Part shown: in pieces, positions 1 through 8,210 of the stretch | Layout of the letters: every line of letters starts with the position of its first letter | Position numbering within the stretch: position 1 is the stretch's first letter | Assembly (NCBI GenBank): GCA_023146365.1 | Contig: JAGLCE010000071.1 | Coordinates: forward strand, 1-26,463 | Source of the DNA: Endozoicomonadaceae bacterium | Lineage (GTDB): Bacteria; Pseudomonadota; Gammaproteobacteria; Pseudomonadales; Endozoicomonadaceae | Direction: 5' to 3' | Length of the DNA: 26,463 bases | Made by a program: the position numbers and the translations under genes | The notes under the pieces: generated by a model | Databases searched by the model: none | What the model was told of the DNA's origin: nothing | The model's input: the letters and a program-made list of their open reading frames with translations, nothing else

Positions 1-2313
1 TGTTGATGGTGTTGATGGTGCTGAATGTGCTGAAGGTGCTGTGAGTGTAGAATGGTTAATACGATTTTGATTACTTTCTTGCTTACGCTCTTGCCGTGAC
101 CGTATTTTTATCTTCATCAATTCTTCAGTTTTTATAGATTTTAATTCTTTTTTAATTTCTTTTTTGAGTTCTTGTTTTATGTTGAGAATATAATTAAAGT
201 TTATCGACAATGAGGTTGAAGATAACCCTCCGCATTCTTCTTTTAAATCGCTTACTGTTATAAATGGAAAAGAGAGCGATGGGAGGGAGCACACACCGCT
301 TCTATGTACCACTGCTTCCCATCCCTTATCGGTCATAACTCTCTTGTTATACGGTAACTTGTTGTATTCATTGACTAGTTTTTCATAGACACAAGATTCC
401 AATGCCTTGTCATGAAGATGAGGTGATAAAAATTGTGTGGGCAGGCTAGCATTTTCGCATAATACATACATTAAGGAAAAGTCGCCATTAAAATCTCTTT
501 TTTCATAGTTTTTATGATTGACGAAGGCATAAAAAGATGCTCTTTTAAATGATCTTTCATTATTAATAATCACGAAATCATTTAATCGATTAAAGTTTGC
601 ACTTTCTATTGCCATTGTTACCAAGCTAAATGGTTCTGAGTTTTTCTTTATATTGCCAAAGTGTTTATCAAATGATTTCTTGCCTAAAACAATAAATATT
701 ACTATATACATAATATATTCTATGTAAGTTCCGGGATCAGATAGCCAGAAATCCATGCTGCAGCTAAACAATGCATCAGAGGGAGCGACGTTTTTCTCAA
801 GAATATAATGTATATAATTTCTGACCTTCGGCGATGATGTGAAGACCGACTTCATATAGGATATTCCTGCTACGCAATCCCTAGGGGGGCATCCATTAAA
901 AAAATATCCATTTTTAATAAACATATCTTTTCTTTTATTAAAAAAACGGTGTTTGCTTACAGCACCAGCCTCACACAGTAAATCGAACTTTCGGTCACGG
1001 AGCCAGAGTCCCCTCATAAGCGAATCTTTCGCAATTTTATATTTATTTTCATTTTCCGAATCAGCAATGTAGTTTTTGACGTTAGTCTCTCTTTCTATAA
1101 TGTCATTTTTTACTATGTGGTTACACTTAATGATAAAATCAGAAAGGTCATTTTCATCATGTATCTTCGTATTTGTCATTAACGTTATATAAGACTCAGG
1201 TCGCACGGCGACCTCTTTAGGTCTTGCTCCCTGAGATGATGCCAAAGAAGACTTGGCACCTCGGTCTGACTTGAGCCGTGGGCTGGTAGTTGAAACCCGT
1301 TGTAAGGTATCACCACTTGTTTTATCAGACATTGATGTCAATGATTCATTAGTTTTCTTAGCGACAGCCGAATCTTGCCCTAAATCTAATGACTCAGAAA
1401 CGTCCGTACTGAGAGGATTATGATCTATCGCTTTGGCTTTACTATCAAGTAGCGAGCTCACCGATAAGGTATCGTCACTTGTTTTATCAGACATTGACGC
1501 CAATGATTCAGTGGCTTCCTCAACAATAGCCGCACCTTGACCTGAACCTAACAAACCAGAAGATGGCGTGATGGTGGAACCATGAGTAGAGGATTCTGTC
1601 GGTGAACAATGAACACAAACCAAGATGGTAGGCTTAAGTTTTAATTGATTCCAGCTCTCTGAGCTTTGATTTTTACAGATATCATATAATTCGTATAAAG
1701 TGGCGGCATACGCCATGTGATTGTTTAATTCTGTAGAATCTTCAGAACTTAGTGATTTACTGAAGATCAATTGTGAGCAGTCTCCAAATTCGTCTACCAG
1801 TGTTTCAAAAGGGCTGTTAGAATCGATATCCATGCATTGAGTGGTAAGATGCTTTAAAAGTGCCAGTGAACTCACACTAAATTCATGACAAGTCATTATT
1901 AGATGTAGAATATGAATGTTATCTGGAAGTTTTAGAATGTTATTATTTTTCATATCTTTCTTAACTAAATCAGGAAGGTTGTCATAACTAGCACACAACT
2001 GCTGATATATATTATTTAGTAGTGTTTGTATTGTTCGTGGTTTGTTTATGTAATGGGCTAACAATTTAATCTCTTTGTACGTGATAGATTGTTCGACAAT
2101 TGATCTTTTTGACAAGCTTTTTCTGCCAGCGTTATTAAGCTTTTCACGTAACAGTTTTTTAAGTGGCTCTTGACTTAGACTGACTTCAGAGGTGACGATT
2201 TTGAGAGATCGATCATTTATATATACAATATCTCCATCACTCATGCTTGGGTCAATGAATGAAATTTCAAGAGCTCGAATTATACTTGTATTGCATGATG
2301 TACTGTGCGCCAT
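1..2313 (-). CDS. Orphan giant repeat-linker protein, copy 1 (3' end beyond window)
   Basis: I do not recognise the family. The frame is open for 771 codons from the ATG at 2313 to the left edge, so the C-terminus lies outside the window. It is a paralogue of the genes at 4278-7895 and 8211-11714. The start matches theirs (MAHSTSCNTS against MIHNTACNTS), and AAAGAAG lies just upstream. Shared blocks include the N-terminal region (residues 1-235, with a TTQCMDIDSNSP motif), a TTSPRLK motif near residue 341, and a C-terminal part with NGCPPRD and FWLSDPGTY. Between the Ser-rich linker (about 250-340) and the TTSP motif it lacks the helical central region (roughly 200 residues or more) present in the full-length copies. 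The last visible part is Lys/Glu/Arg-rich and then Ala/Ser/Pro-rich (APSAHSAPSTPST), encoded by short tandem repeats at bases 1-45. No signal peptide or membrane segment is obvious. A secreted effector role is only a guess. Confidence 0.8.
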   Translation of the reverse strand, partial: MAHSTSCNTSIIRALEISFIDPSMSDGDIVYINDRSLKIVTSEVSLSQEPLKKLLREKLNNAGRKSLSKRSIVEQSITYKEIKLLAHYINKPRTIQTLLNNIYQQLCASYDNLPDLVKKDMKNNNILKLPDNIHILHLIMTCHEFSVSSLALLKHLTTQCMDIDSNSPFETLVDEFGDCSQLIFSKSLSSEDSTELNNHMAYAATLYELYDICKNQSSESWNQLKLKPTILVCVHCSPTESSTHGSTITPSSGLLGSGQGAAIVEEATESLASMSDKTSDDTLSVSSLLDSKAKAIDHNPLSTDVSESLDLGQDSAVAKKTNESLTSMSDKTSGDTLQRVSTTSPRLKSDRGAKSSLASSQGARPKEVAVRPESYITLMTNTKIHDENDLSDFIIKCNHIVKNDIIERETNVKNYIADSENENKYKIAKDSLMRGLWLRDRKFDLLCEAGAVSKHRFFNKRKDMFIKNGYFFNGCPPRDCVAGISYMKSVFTSSPKVRNYIHYILEKNVAPSDALFSCSMDFWLSDPGTYIEYIMYIVIFIVLGKKSFDKHFGNIKKNSEPFSLVTMAIESANFNRLNDFVIINNERSFKRASFYAFVNHKNYEKRDFNGDFSLMYVLCENASLPTQFLSPHLHDKALESCVYEKLVNEYNKLPYNKRVMTDKGWEAVVHRSGVCSLPSLSFPFITVSDLKEECGGLSSTSLSINFNYILNIKQELKKEIKKELKSIKTEELMKIKIRSRQERKQESNQNRINHSTLTAPSAHSAPSTPST

Positions 2314-2500
2314 GTTAACTTCTTTATTTCGGATGATAATCTGTTGAATATGTTATCTTAGAGTAATTTATTCTAATTTAGTTTACCTTTAATAAGGATG
2401 TGTTTCACGATTGTTAGTTATGCAAACATCACTGCTAAATTAATAAGACAACATCCTAAAAAACCTTAATGGATCTATTCATAAAACAGATTCATTAATG
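2314..2500 (-). promoter_or_regulatory. Upstream cassette of copy 1, shared with the other paralogues
   Basis: This stretch resembles the regions upstream of 3971, 7895 and 11714. Shared blocks are a TTATTAAAGGTAAACTAAA-like stretch near the gene and an AGATGTTGTC-like block further out (here GGATGTTGTC, near 2445). The positions equivalent to the best promoter in the array read ATGTTT (complement 2429-2424), 17 nt, then GAAACA (2406-2401), so the core has drifted from consensus. It is closest to the pseudogene's cassette, including an ATAAAACAGATT block. The promoter role is inferred from conservation and position. Confidence 0.45.
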
Positions 2501-2948
2501 CCTTCGCCAAATGTCTTCGCCAAATGCCATCACACTCTGCCGTCTGATGACTATAAAATCTGGGGAAGGAATCCACACTCATCGATCTAACAAAATCGAT
2601 TGGTCATTCGATTTTTGAGCTTGGAATTATACACGAGTTCTTTTTAAATACCTCCTGACACTTTCGTTATCTTAAGATAATTGCGCTCATCTTTATCATC
2701 AATTTTGACGCCTTATTCTTCGAGATTTATAAGTATTTAATACTATCAAATCATCGCCTATTTACCCAATTGTACTGGTGTACAGTCTGAGCATTTTATT
2801 GGCCTCATGAATCTTTTAAATGGGTAGTAGGGTCACTTTTTGTCTGCTTTATCATTGAAAATGGCGCCTCTTTACCTCGCAAACGGGGGAGGGAAGTGGT
2901 GGTCCGAGGTGTTTCTTCGAGTACTAGCTATTCTCCGAATTCTAGAGG
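2501..2948. other. Non-coding gap with a trace of array 3' flank
   Basis: No reading frame worth calling was seen on either strand. Around 2580-2605 the sequence ATCGATCTAACAAAATCG resembles the 3' flank of the two full-length paralogues (near 4232-4264 and 8161-8193), consistent with the remains of the pseudogene's 3' flank. The rest (about 2610-2948) shows nothing I can identify. Confidence 0.5.
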
Positions 2949-3971
2949 TTATTCGGATCCTAAGGCTGTCAAATTTTCACTATAGTTGTCATTTGTGAAA
3001 TATCTATTCCATAGTTTATTGATGAAATTATTATGGAATTTTTCACTGCTTATCTGAATCATTATACTAATAAAATTCAACTGCTCATACTGTATGATGC
3101 TCTGTTCTGGATTGAGCAATGGGCTAGTAGTTGACACTCTTGGTGAGGTAGATCTTGGTGAATTAGAGCTGTTTTCATCTTGATTAAATCCGGTGATGTA
3201 TCTAGCTACTGCCTTAAAACCATATTGGTGATCAATATCTATTAGCCATATTCCTGCTTCTGCCACACGGTACGGCCTACCTGCTGGATCCATGAAAGTC
3301 ATACTCCTCTAGATGTTCTTTGTAGCGACTGTATCACCATTCCACGAGGCATAGCTTTTGTCCAATGATTCATTAGAAAAGAGTTCAGCCACTCCCTAAT
3401 CACCCCACATACCATAGATTCGGCCTAATGGTTCAGAAGAGTGTGCACTATGGGAATATCCTATTGCTTTCTGATGTTCATTCACCTCATATGATTGTTG
3501 CCATTGGCAGGTACTTTGTAAGTTACATAGAGTGGCGACATATTGCACTAAGTTTTGTGAGTTTAAAAAATTTAATGCAAATTTACCCAGAAATTTTATG
3601 ATTTTATCATTCTTCATATCTCTCTTAACTAAATCAGAATGGCTGTAGAGAACACACAATTGCTGGCTCTCTATCAAGCAGTGTCTGCTTTGTTCGTTTA
3701 TGTAATTGACGAATGATTTAATGTTTTTGTACGCGATAGATTGTTTTTGAATTAATTTTTTTGTGAAGATTTCTCTATCAGTTATACTAAGGTTTTCATG
3801 TAATAGTTTTTAAAGAGATCTTTGATTTTCACTTAGACTTAATGCAGGGGTAACGACTTTTAGAGATCGACCATCTAAATATAAAAGATCGTCATCACTC
3901 ATATTGGGAGCAATGGATGAAATATCAAGAGTCTGACGTATACTAATATTGCATGTTGTACTGTGTTTCAT
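2949..3971 (-). pseudogene. Truncated paralogue of the orphan giant protein, three in-frame stops
   Basis: Starting at the ATG at 3971 (MKHSTTCNIS, with GAGG 7 nt upstream) the sequence aligns with the N-termini of the neighbouring paralogues. Codon 54 is TAA (complement 3812-3810), where the paralogues have Lys in SLKKLLHE. Reading through in the same frame gives clear homology (KLLHENLS, then SDLVKRDMK) until a TAG at 3398-3396. A second TAG follows near 3314, and the frame then matches the paralogues' middle part, with a VSTTSPLLNPEQ motif, before ending at 2949. No frameshift is needed across 341 codons. Large parts of the linker, the central region and the whole C-terminal half are gone. 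The two longest open stretches (117 and 93 codons) are fragments of this gene, not separate genes. Confidence 0.8.
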
Positions 3972-4170
3972 GTTAAATCCTCTGTTTCGATAATAGATTA
4001 TTGAACGTTATATTTTAGAATATTTTGGAGCTGTTTATTATCATTTAGTTTGCATTTAATAATAAGATATTTCACGATCGTTCATTATGTAAACATCACT
4101 GCTAAGTTAATAAAACAACATCTAAGAAAGCCTGAAAATCTATTGATAAAACAGATTTATAAAGGCCTTC
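3972..4170 (-). promoter_or_regulatory. Upstream cassette of the pseudogene
   Basis: This is the same cassette as upstream of the intact paralogues, with TTATTAAATGCAAACTAAAT near the gene and AGATGTTGTTTTATTAA further out. The promoter-equivalent positions read ATGTTT, 17 nt, GAAATA (complement 4096-4091 and 4073-4068). It is closest to the cassette of the leftmost copy (shared ATAAAACAGATT), which suggests that the pseudogene and copy 1 are sister duplicates. Confidence 0.4.
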
Positions 4171-4231
4171 ATGAAAAGTTATAACATTCTATCGTTTTAT
4201 GACCATGAGATCTAATCATGGAACCAGCCAC

Positions 4232-4277
4232 CATCGATCCCATAAAATCTAGTGGTTGGCCAAGGATAAGTTAATAA
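4232..4277. repeat. Repeated 3' flank of the array unit (copy A)
   Basis: The sequence from CATCGAT through ATAAAATCTAGTGGTTGGCC to GTTAATAATTATCTA, running up to the stop of the 1205-aa gene, recurs almost unchanged at 8161-8210 next to the stop of the 1167-aa gene. It shows that the duplicated unit extends past the coding sequence. It contains a TTGGCCAA palindrome but no convincing intrinsic terminator. Confidence 0.65.
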
Positions 4278-7200
4278 TTATCTATGAGTTATTGTTAACA
4301 TAGTATATACCCCTTCCTTTAGATCAGTATAATGGAGTTCATCTTTTGTATCCATCTTGATACCTTTTTCTTTGATGTTCACATATAATGACTTAAGACT
4401 ATTCCATGACTCAATTACTGTCTCTTTTTTCATTTCTTTCGATTGATTATTGTACAGTTTGAGATTTTTTTTGACCTTTATAATCTCTTTTTTTAACTCT
4501 GATATAGGATCAAATTCTAGCGGCTTTGTCCTTACCCCTACCTCACAAGTGGCATGAGATATTTCTACGGCTGCCGCGGCTGCCGCGGCTGCACTACGTT
4601 GTTTTTTCTTTTTTTCTTGCGTTTGTTTTTGGCGTTCTTGCTCCCATTGGCACAGATCTTCTTCATGCTCTAATTGGCGCACTGACTTTCTTGAAGAGGC
4701 TATATATTTTAATTTTATTTGTTCTATTATTTGAAAGTTAATTCCAACTGATGTCAGTGTGGTTAACCCTCCTCCGGATTTTATTAGATCTGATACGGTT
4801 ATAGCGGTAGTATCCAGTGAGGGCTCACTCCCTAGTTCATTCTTAAGCATTTCCCAATTTACAGATGTCATGATTTTTCCGTTGATTGGTTTCTTGTTGT
4901 ATTCATTGACCAGTGTTTTATAGATAGTAATTATGCTTGCATTCACAGGCAAATAGGGTGAGCAAAAGGATACGGTAGGGTAGCTGCTATCGCAGAATGC
5001 ATATAGCTTGTGAAAGTCACCATTAAAATCTCTAAGTCCATAGTTGTTGTGATTCCTGAAGATATAAAGATGAGCTTTTTTGAATTTTACTTCTGTATCG
5101 TAAGTGAGTAATTTTAGTAGCCGACTTCTATTATTTGGTTCGCTAAATGACATCAGTTCAAATGGATCTGTCGATTTATTTACTTTACCAAAATATTGGT
5201 TAAATGATTTTATGCCCAAAAAAGCAAGTAACATATTGAATATAATATAATTCGTGAAAGTTCCTTGGTCAGTTAACCAAAAACTATGATCGCAGCTATC
5301 CAGCCCCTCAGATGGAGTGACGTTTTCTTTAAGAGTGTAATGCAGAAAACGGTTGGATCTCACCGCTGAACACATCGATTGCCTATCGTCTTTTTGTACT
5401 CTGAGACCCCTAGGGGGGAATCCATTGATAAAATATTCATTTTCAACAAAATCAGTCAATATTGCCTTGAAAAAATCCTGATGCCGACTTACATTGTAAG
5501 CCTTTGTCAGTAAATCGAAATATTGATTAGAGGGCCAGAACCCAGTCAGAAACGCATTTTTTGCAGTTTCATATTTTTTTTCATTTTCTATATCATCAAG
5601 GTAATCTAGGACGTTAGCCAGTCTTTTTGCATAGTCATTCCGTGCTACGTGACAGTAATATACTAGCAAATTAGACAAGCCATCTTGATCATATATATTC
5701 ATACTTTCACTGAATTTCATACTGGGATCATGCGGTATGGTGCGATCTACCTTTAAAAGATAAGCTTGATCACCTTGTTCTGACTTAAGCAATGGGCTGG
5801 TAGTTGAAGCTTCTTGTAAGGTATAGCCGATTTTCTTGTGCTCAAATTCAGCCATGTATCCATTAACTAATACTATCTTAATACCCTTGAGATCAACACT
5901 CCTCTCAATTATTTTTGATTCTCTCATACGACACACACTATACCACATACCTGCTATACCCATGGAAATAATGCTCTTCTCGTTATTGTTTGTTTGTCTA
6001 CCTTTACTACCTTTACTACTAGGCTCTGTTATGGTCTCAGCATGATTTGTGCGTAACATATTGACAACCTCATCATCTAAGTCGATGATTTTTTTAGAGG
6101 AGGATGAACTATTAATTATCTGTATCCTTATCCGAGTATATATTGATGCCATGTGACTTGTCATTATTAAGTTTAAAAACTTAGCCTCATCATCTATGGA
6201 AATATACTTTATTTTTGACATAGTAGTGATAAGTTTATAAATTTTTCTATCAATATTATTTATGGTATTTGGACTATAACAGAGTAAAAAATGTAGTTTA
6301 TTAAATAATTGATTATTTAATATTCCAAAAAAATCAGCTTTCCCATAAAACTCTTTCAACAGTATACTTAATAGATTATAAAATGAAGTCTTATTGGTTT
6401 TTTTACGATCAGGTATTGACAAAATGAATTCATCGATTCTCTGAGAAATCAAAAAAATATCATTTGAATCTAATGATTGAGCAGAGTGCGCAAAGGTGTA
6501 ATGTTTCATCATTTCTTGATATTCAGCTCTGTCTTTACTATCAAGCATTAACCCCGGTGGTAAAATATAGTTGTTTTTTTCTTCATCGGACATTAACGGA
6601 TATGATTCAGTAGATTCAGTAGATTCAGTAGATTCAGTAGATTCCTCAGATTCAGTCGAATATCGATCCAAATCTAATGACTCAAAAGAGTCTGTACTAA
6701 AGGGATTATCATCAGAGCCTTCAATCGTTTCTGAGTTAGCATGTTTGACTTGACTATCAACGATTAACCCCGATAAATCCAACGATAAGGCATTGGTATT
6801 TTTTGTTTCATCATTATACATTGATTCAGTGATAGTCGAACCTTGGCCTGAATCTAATGGCTCAACAGAGTGCGTAATGATAGAATCATGATTAGATAAT
6901 TCAATCGTTTCTGAGTTAGCATGTTTGACTTGACTATCAACGATTAACTCCGATAAATCCAACGATAAGGTATCGTTATTTTTTGTTTTATCATTAGACA
7001 TTGATTCAGTGATAATCGAACCTTTGCTTGAATCTAATGGCTCAAAAGAGCGCGTAATGATAGAATTATGATCAGAGCACTCTATCGTTTTCTGGCTGAC
7101 GGCACCTCCCTCTTGAGGTAATAAGCCAGCATCAATATCGAGCGACTCACTCTCATCCTGTTTATCGGAAAAAGGCTTTATAGGTGAAGAATGAACACAA

Positions 7201-7895
7201 GACAAGATGGTAGGCTCAAGGATGGCTGCATTCCATCTCTCTGAATTTTTACGCTCCCAAATATGCCGCAAGCCGTGCAAAGTGACGATATACTCCACTT
7301 GCTGGTTTAATGCTGCAGCATCTGATGATGCTTCATTGAAAATCATTTGCAAGCATTCATTATGCTCTTCTTTAAGTGTTCCATAAGGGCTGTTAGAATC
7401 AATATCCATGCATTTAGTGGTAAGATGCTTAATAAGTAGCATTGATTCCATATCAATTTCTTGGCAAATCATCGCTATACTTAGAGTATAAATATTGCTC
7501 GGAAGTTTTGTCATTTCTTTACTTTTCATATCACTTTTAACTAAATCAGGAAAGCTGTCATAGTGATCAAGAAATTGCTGGTATCCTCTCTCCAGCAGAT
7601 TTTTCTTTGTTCGTGGGTTTGTTATGTAAAGGACTAATAATTTAATTTTTTCGTACGTAACAGGTTGTTTTTCAATTGATCTTTTCGCCAAACTTTTTCT
7701 GCCAGCGCCACTAAGCTTTTCATGCAATAGTTTTTTAAGTGATATTTGACTTTCACTTAGATTGACTTCATAGGTAACGACTTTGAGAGATTGATCATCT
7801 AGATATACATGATCTCCATCACTCATATTTTGCTCAATGAATGAAATTTCAAGAGCCATAATTATGCTAGTATTACATGCTGTATTGTGTATCAT
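4278..7895 (-). CDS. Orphan giant repeat-linker protein, copy 3 (1205 aa)
   Basis: Full-length member of the tandem family; function unknown. Residues 1-235 form a conserved N-terminal region (SLKKLLHEKLSGAGRK, DSFPDLVKSDMK, CMDIDSNSPYGTL). Residues about 235-440 are a Ser/Thr/Asp/Glu-rich linker with two tandem 60-residue modules (272-391) and an STE triplet repeat (about 413-430). Residues about 470-640 are predicted-helical by eye. A TTSPLLKSEQ motif lies near 697-707. Residues about 720-1050 form the best conserved part (NGFPPRGLRVQ, ENVTPSEGLDSCD, FWLTDQGTF, GIKSFNQYFG, GLRDFNGDFH). The tail, from about 1060, is a Lys/Glu/Gln-rich probable coiled coil interrupted by a run of nine alanines (about 1103-1111) encoded by alternating GCN codons. 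No signal peptide or membrane helix is evident. The ATG at 7895 matches the paralogues' start, although the ribosome binding site is weak. The Glu-rich end could suit a type IV secretion signal, but that is speculation. Confidence 0.9.
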   Translation of the reverse strand: MIHNTACNTSIIMALEISFIEQNMSDGDHVYLDDQSLKVVTYEVNLSESQISLKKLLHEKLSGAGRKSLAKRSIEKQPVTYEKIKLLVLYITNPRTKKNLLERGYQQFLDHYDSFPDLVKSDMKSKEMTKLPSNIYTLSIAMICQEIDMESMLLIKHLTTKCMDIDSNSPYGTLKEEHNECLQMIFNEASSDAAALNQQVEYIVTLHGLRHIWERKNSERWNAAILEPTILSCVHSSPIKPFSDKQDESESLDIDAGLLPQEGGAVSQKTIECSDHNSIITRSFEPLDSSKGSIITESMSNDKTKNNDTLSLDLSELIVDSQVKHANSETIELSNHDSIITHSVEPLDSGQGSTITESMYNDETKNTNALSLDLSGLIVDSQVKHANSETIEGSDDNPFSTDSFESLDLDRYSTESEESTESTESTESTESYPLMSDEEKNNYILPPGLMLDSKDRAEYQEMMKHYTFAHSAQSLDSNDIFLISQRIDEFILSIPDRKKTNKTSFYNLLSILLKEFYGKADFFGILNNQLFNKLHFLLCYSPNTINNIDRKIYKLITTMSKIKYISIDDEAKFLNLIMTSHMASIYTRIRIQIINSSSSSKKIIDLDDEVVNMLRTNHAETITEPSSKGSKGRQTNNNEKSIISMGIAGMWYSVCRMRESKIIERSVDLKGIKIVLVNGYMAEFEHKKIGYTLQEASTTSPLLKSEQGDQAYLLKVDRTIPHDPSMKFSESMNIYDQDGLSNLLVYYCHVARNDYAKRLANVLDYLDDIENEKKYETAKNAFLTGFWPSNQYFDLLTKAYNVSRHQDFFKAILTDFVENEYFINGFPPRGLRVQKDDRQSMCSAVRSNRFLHYTLKENVTPSEGLDSCDHSFWLTDQGTFTNYIIFNMLLAFLGIKSFNQYFGKVNKSTDPFELMSFSEPNNRSRLLKLLTYDTEVKFKKAHLYIFRNHNNYGLRDFNGDFHKLYAFCDSSYPTVSFCSPYLPVNASIITIYKTLVNEYNKKPINGKIMTSVNWEMLKNELGSEPSLDTTAITVSDLIKSGGGLTTLTSVGINFQIIEQIKLKYIASSRKSVRQLEHEEDLCQWEQERQKQTQEKKKKQRSAAAAAAAAVEISHATCEVGVRTKPLEFDPISELKKEIIKVKKNLKLYNNQSKEMKKETVIESWNSLKSLYVNIKEKGIKMDTKDELHYTDLKEGVYTMLTITHR
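6604..6657. repeat. 9-bp tandem repeat (about six units) inside copy 3
   Basis: On the plus strand GATTCAGTA occurs four times without change (6604-6639), followed by two altered units (GATTCCTCA and GATTCAGTC). Read on the minus strand it encodes repeated Ser-Thr-Glu/Glu-Ser. The unit is a multiple of three, so slippage would change linker length without breaking the frame. Confidence 0.9.
6721..7080. repeat. Two tandem 180-bp units inside copy 3
   Basis: The blocks 6721-6900 and 6901-7080 are near-identical, each opening with TCAATCGTTTCTGAGTTAGC or a close variant. Each encodes a 60-residue module with HxSIIT, EPLDS, ITESM, LSLDLS and VKHANSETIE. A third, more diverged partial module follows toward the C-terminus (SDDNPFSTDSFESLDLD). 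Related modules occur in the 1167-aa paralogue and, shorter, in copy 1. Confidence 0.9.
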
Positions 7896-8070
7896 ATTAA
7901 AATATTTGTCCAGAAAGTGATTGATTTAATGTTATGCATTAGAGTCATTTAGTTTACCTTTAATCAGTAAATATTTAAAAAATGTTGGTTATGAAAACAA
8001 CATAATTAAATTAAGAAGACAACATCTAAAAAAACCTTGTAGTCTGTTAATGAAATAAAATAGAATGATA
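7896..8070 (-). promoter_or_regulatory. Upstream cassette and candidate promoter of copy 3
   Basis: A TTGTTT (complement 8000-7995) is followed after 17 nt by TAAATA (7977-7972), a plausible sigma-70 pair with about 75 nt of leader. An imperfect inverted repeat with 8-bp arms (7983-7990 and 7995-8002, seven of eight pairs) overlaps the -35. The block AGATGTTGTCTTCTTAATTT lies further upstream. The layout is the same as upstream of the 1167-aa gene. Confidence 0.5.
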
Positions 8071-8160
8071 ATTGCACTTATGGTATTAATCCAGTTTTCA
8101 GCAAAGGACATCGTACCCTATTGCATGATGATCATAAAATTCGATCAATGAACCAGCAAT

Positions 8161-8210
8161 CATCGACTTCATAAAATCTAGTGGTTGGCCAAGTATGAGT
8201 TAATAATTAT
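8161..8210. repeat. Repeated 3' flank of the array unit (copy B)
   Basis: Near-copy of 4232-4277: ATAAAATCTAGTGGTTGGCC, then GAGTTAATAATTATCTA into the stop of the 1167-aa gene. It marks the boundary of the duplicated unit; unit length from start to start between copies 3 and 4 is about 3.8 kb. Confidence 0.65.

Noticed and set aside
2949..3677. The 117- and 93-codon ORFs as independent small genes
   Set aside because: Both are in the same frame as the pseudogene start and align to internal parts of the large paralogues.
4526..4741. Small hydrophobic plus-strand ORF, with a similar one at 8456-8698
   Set aside because: Both lie antisense to the same Lys/Glu-rich coiled-coil tail of the paralogues; reading such codons backward gives Leu/Phe-rich sequence. 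Their similarity is explained by the sense proteins.
6604..7080. CRISPR-like array suggested by regular repeats
   Set aside because: Repeats are contiguous coding modules of 9 and 180 bp with no unique spacers.
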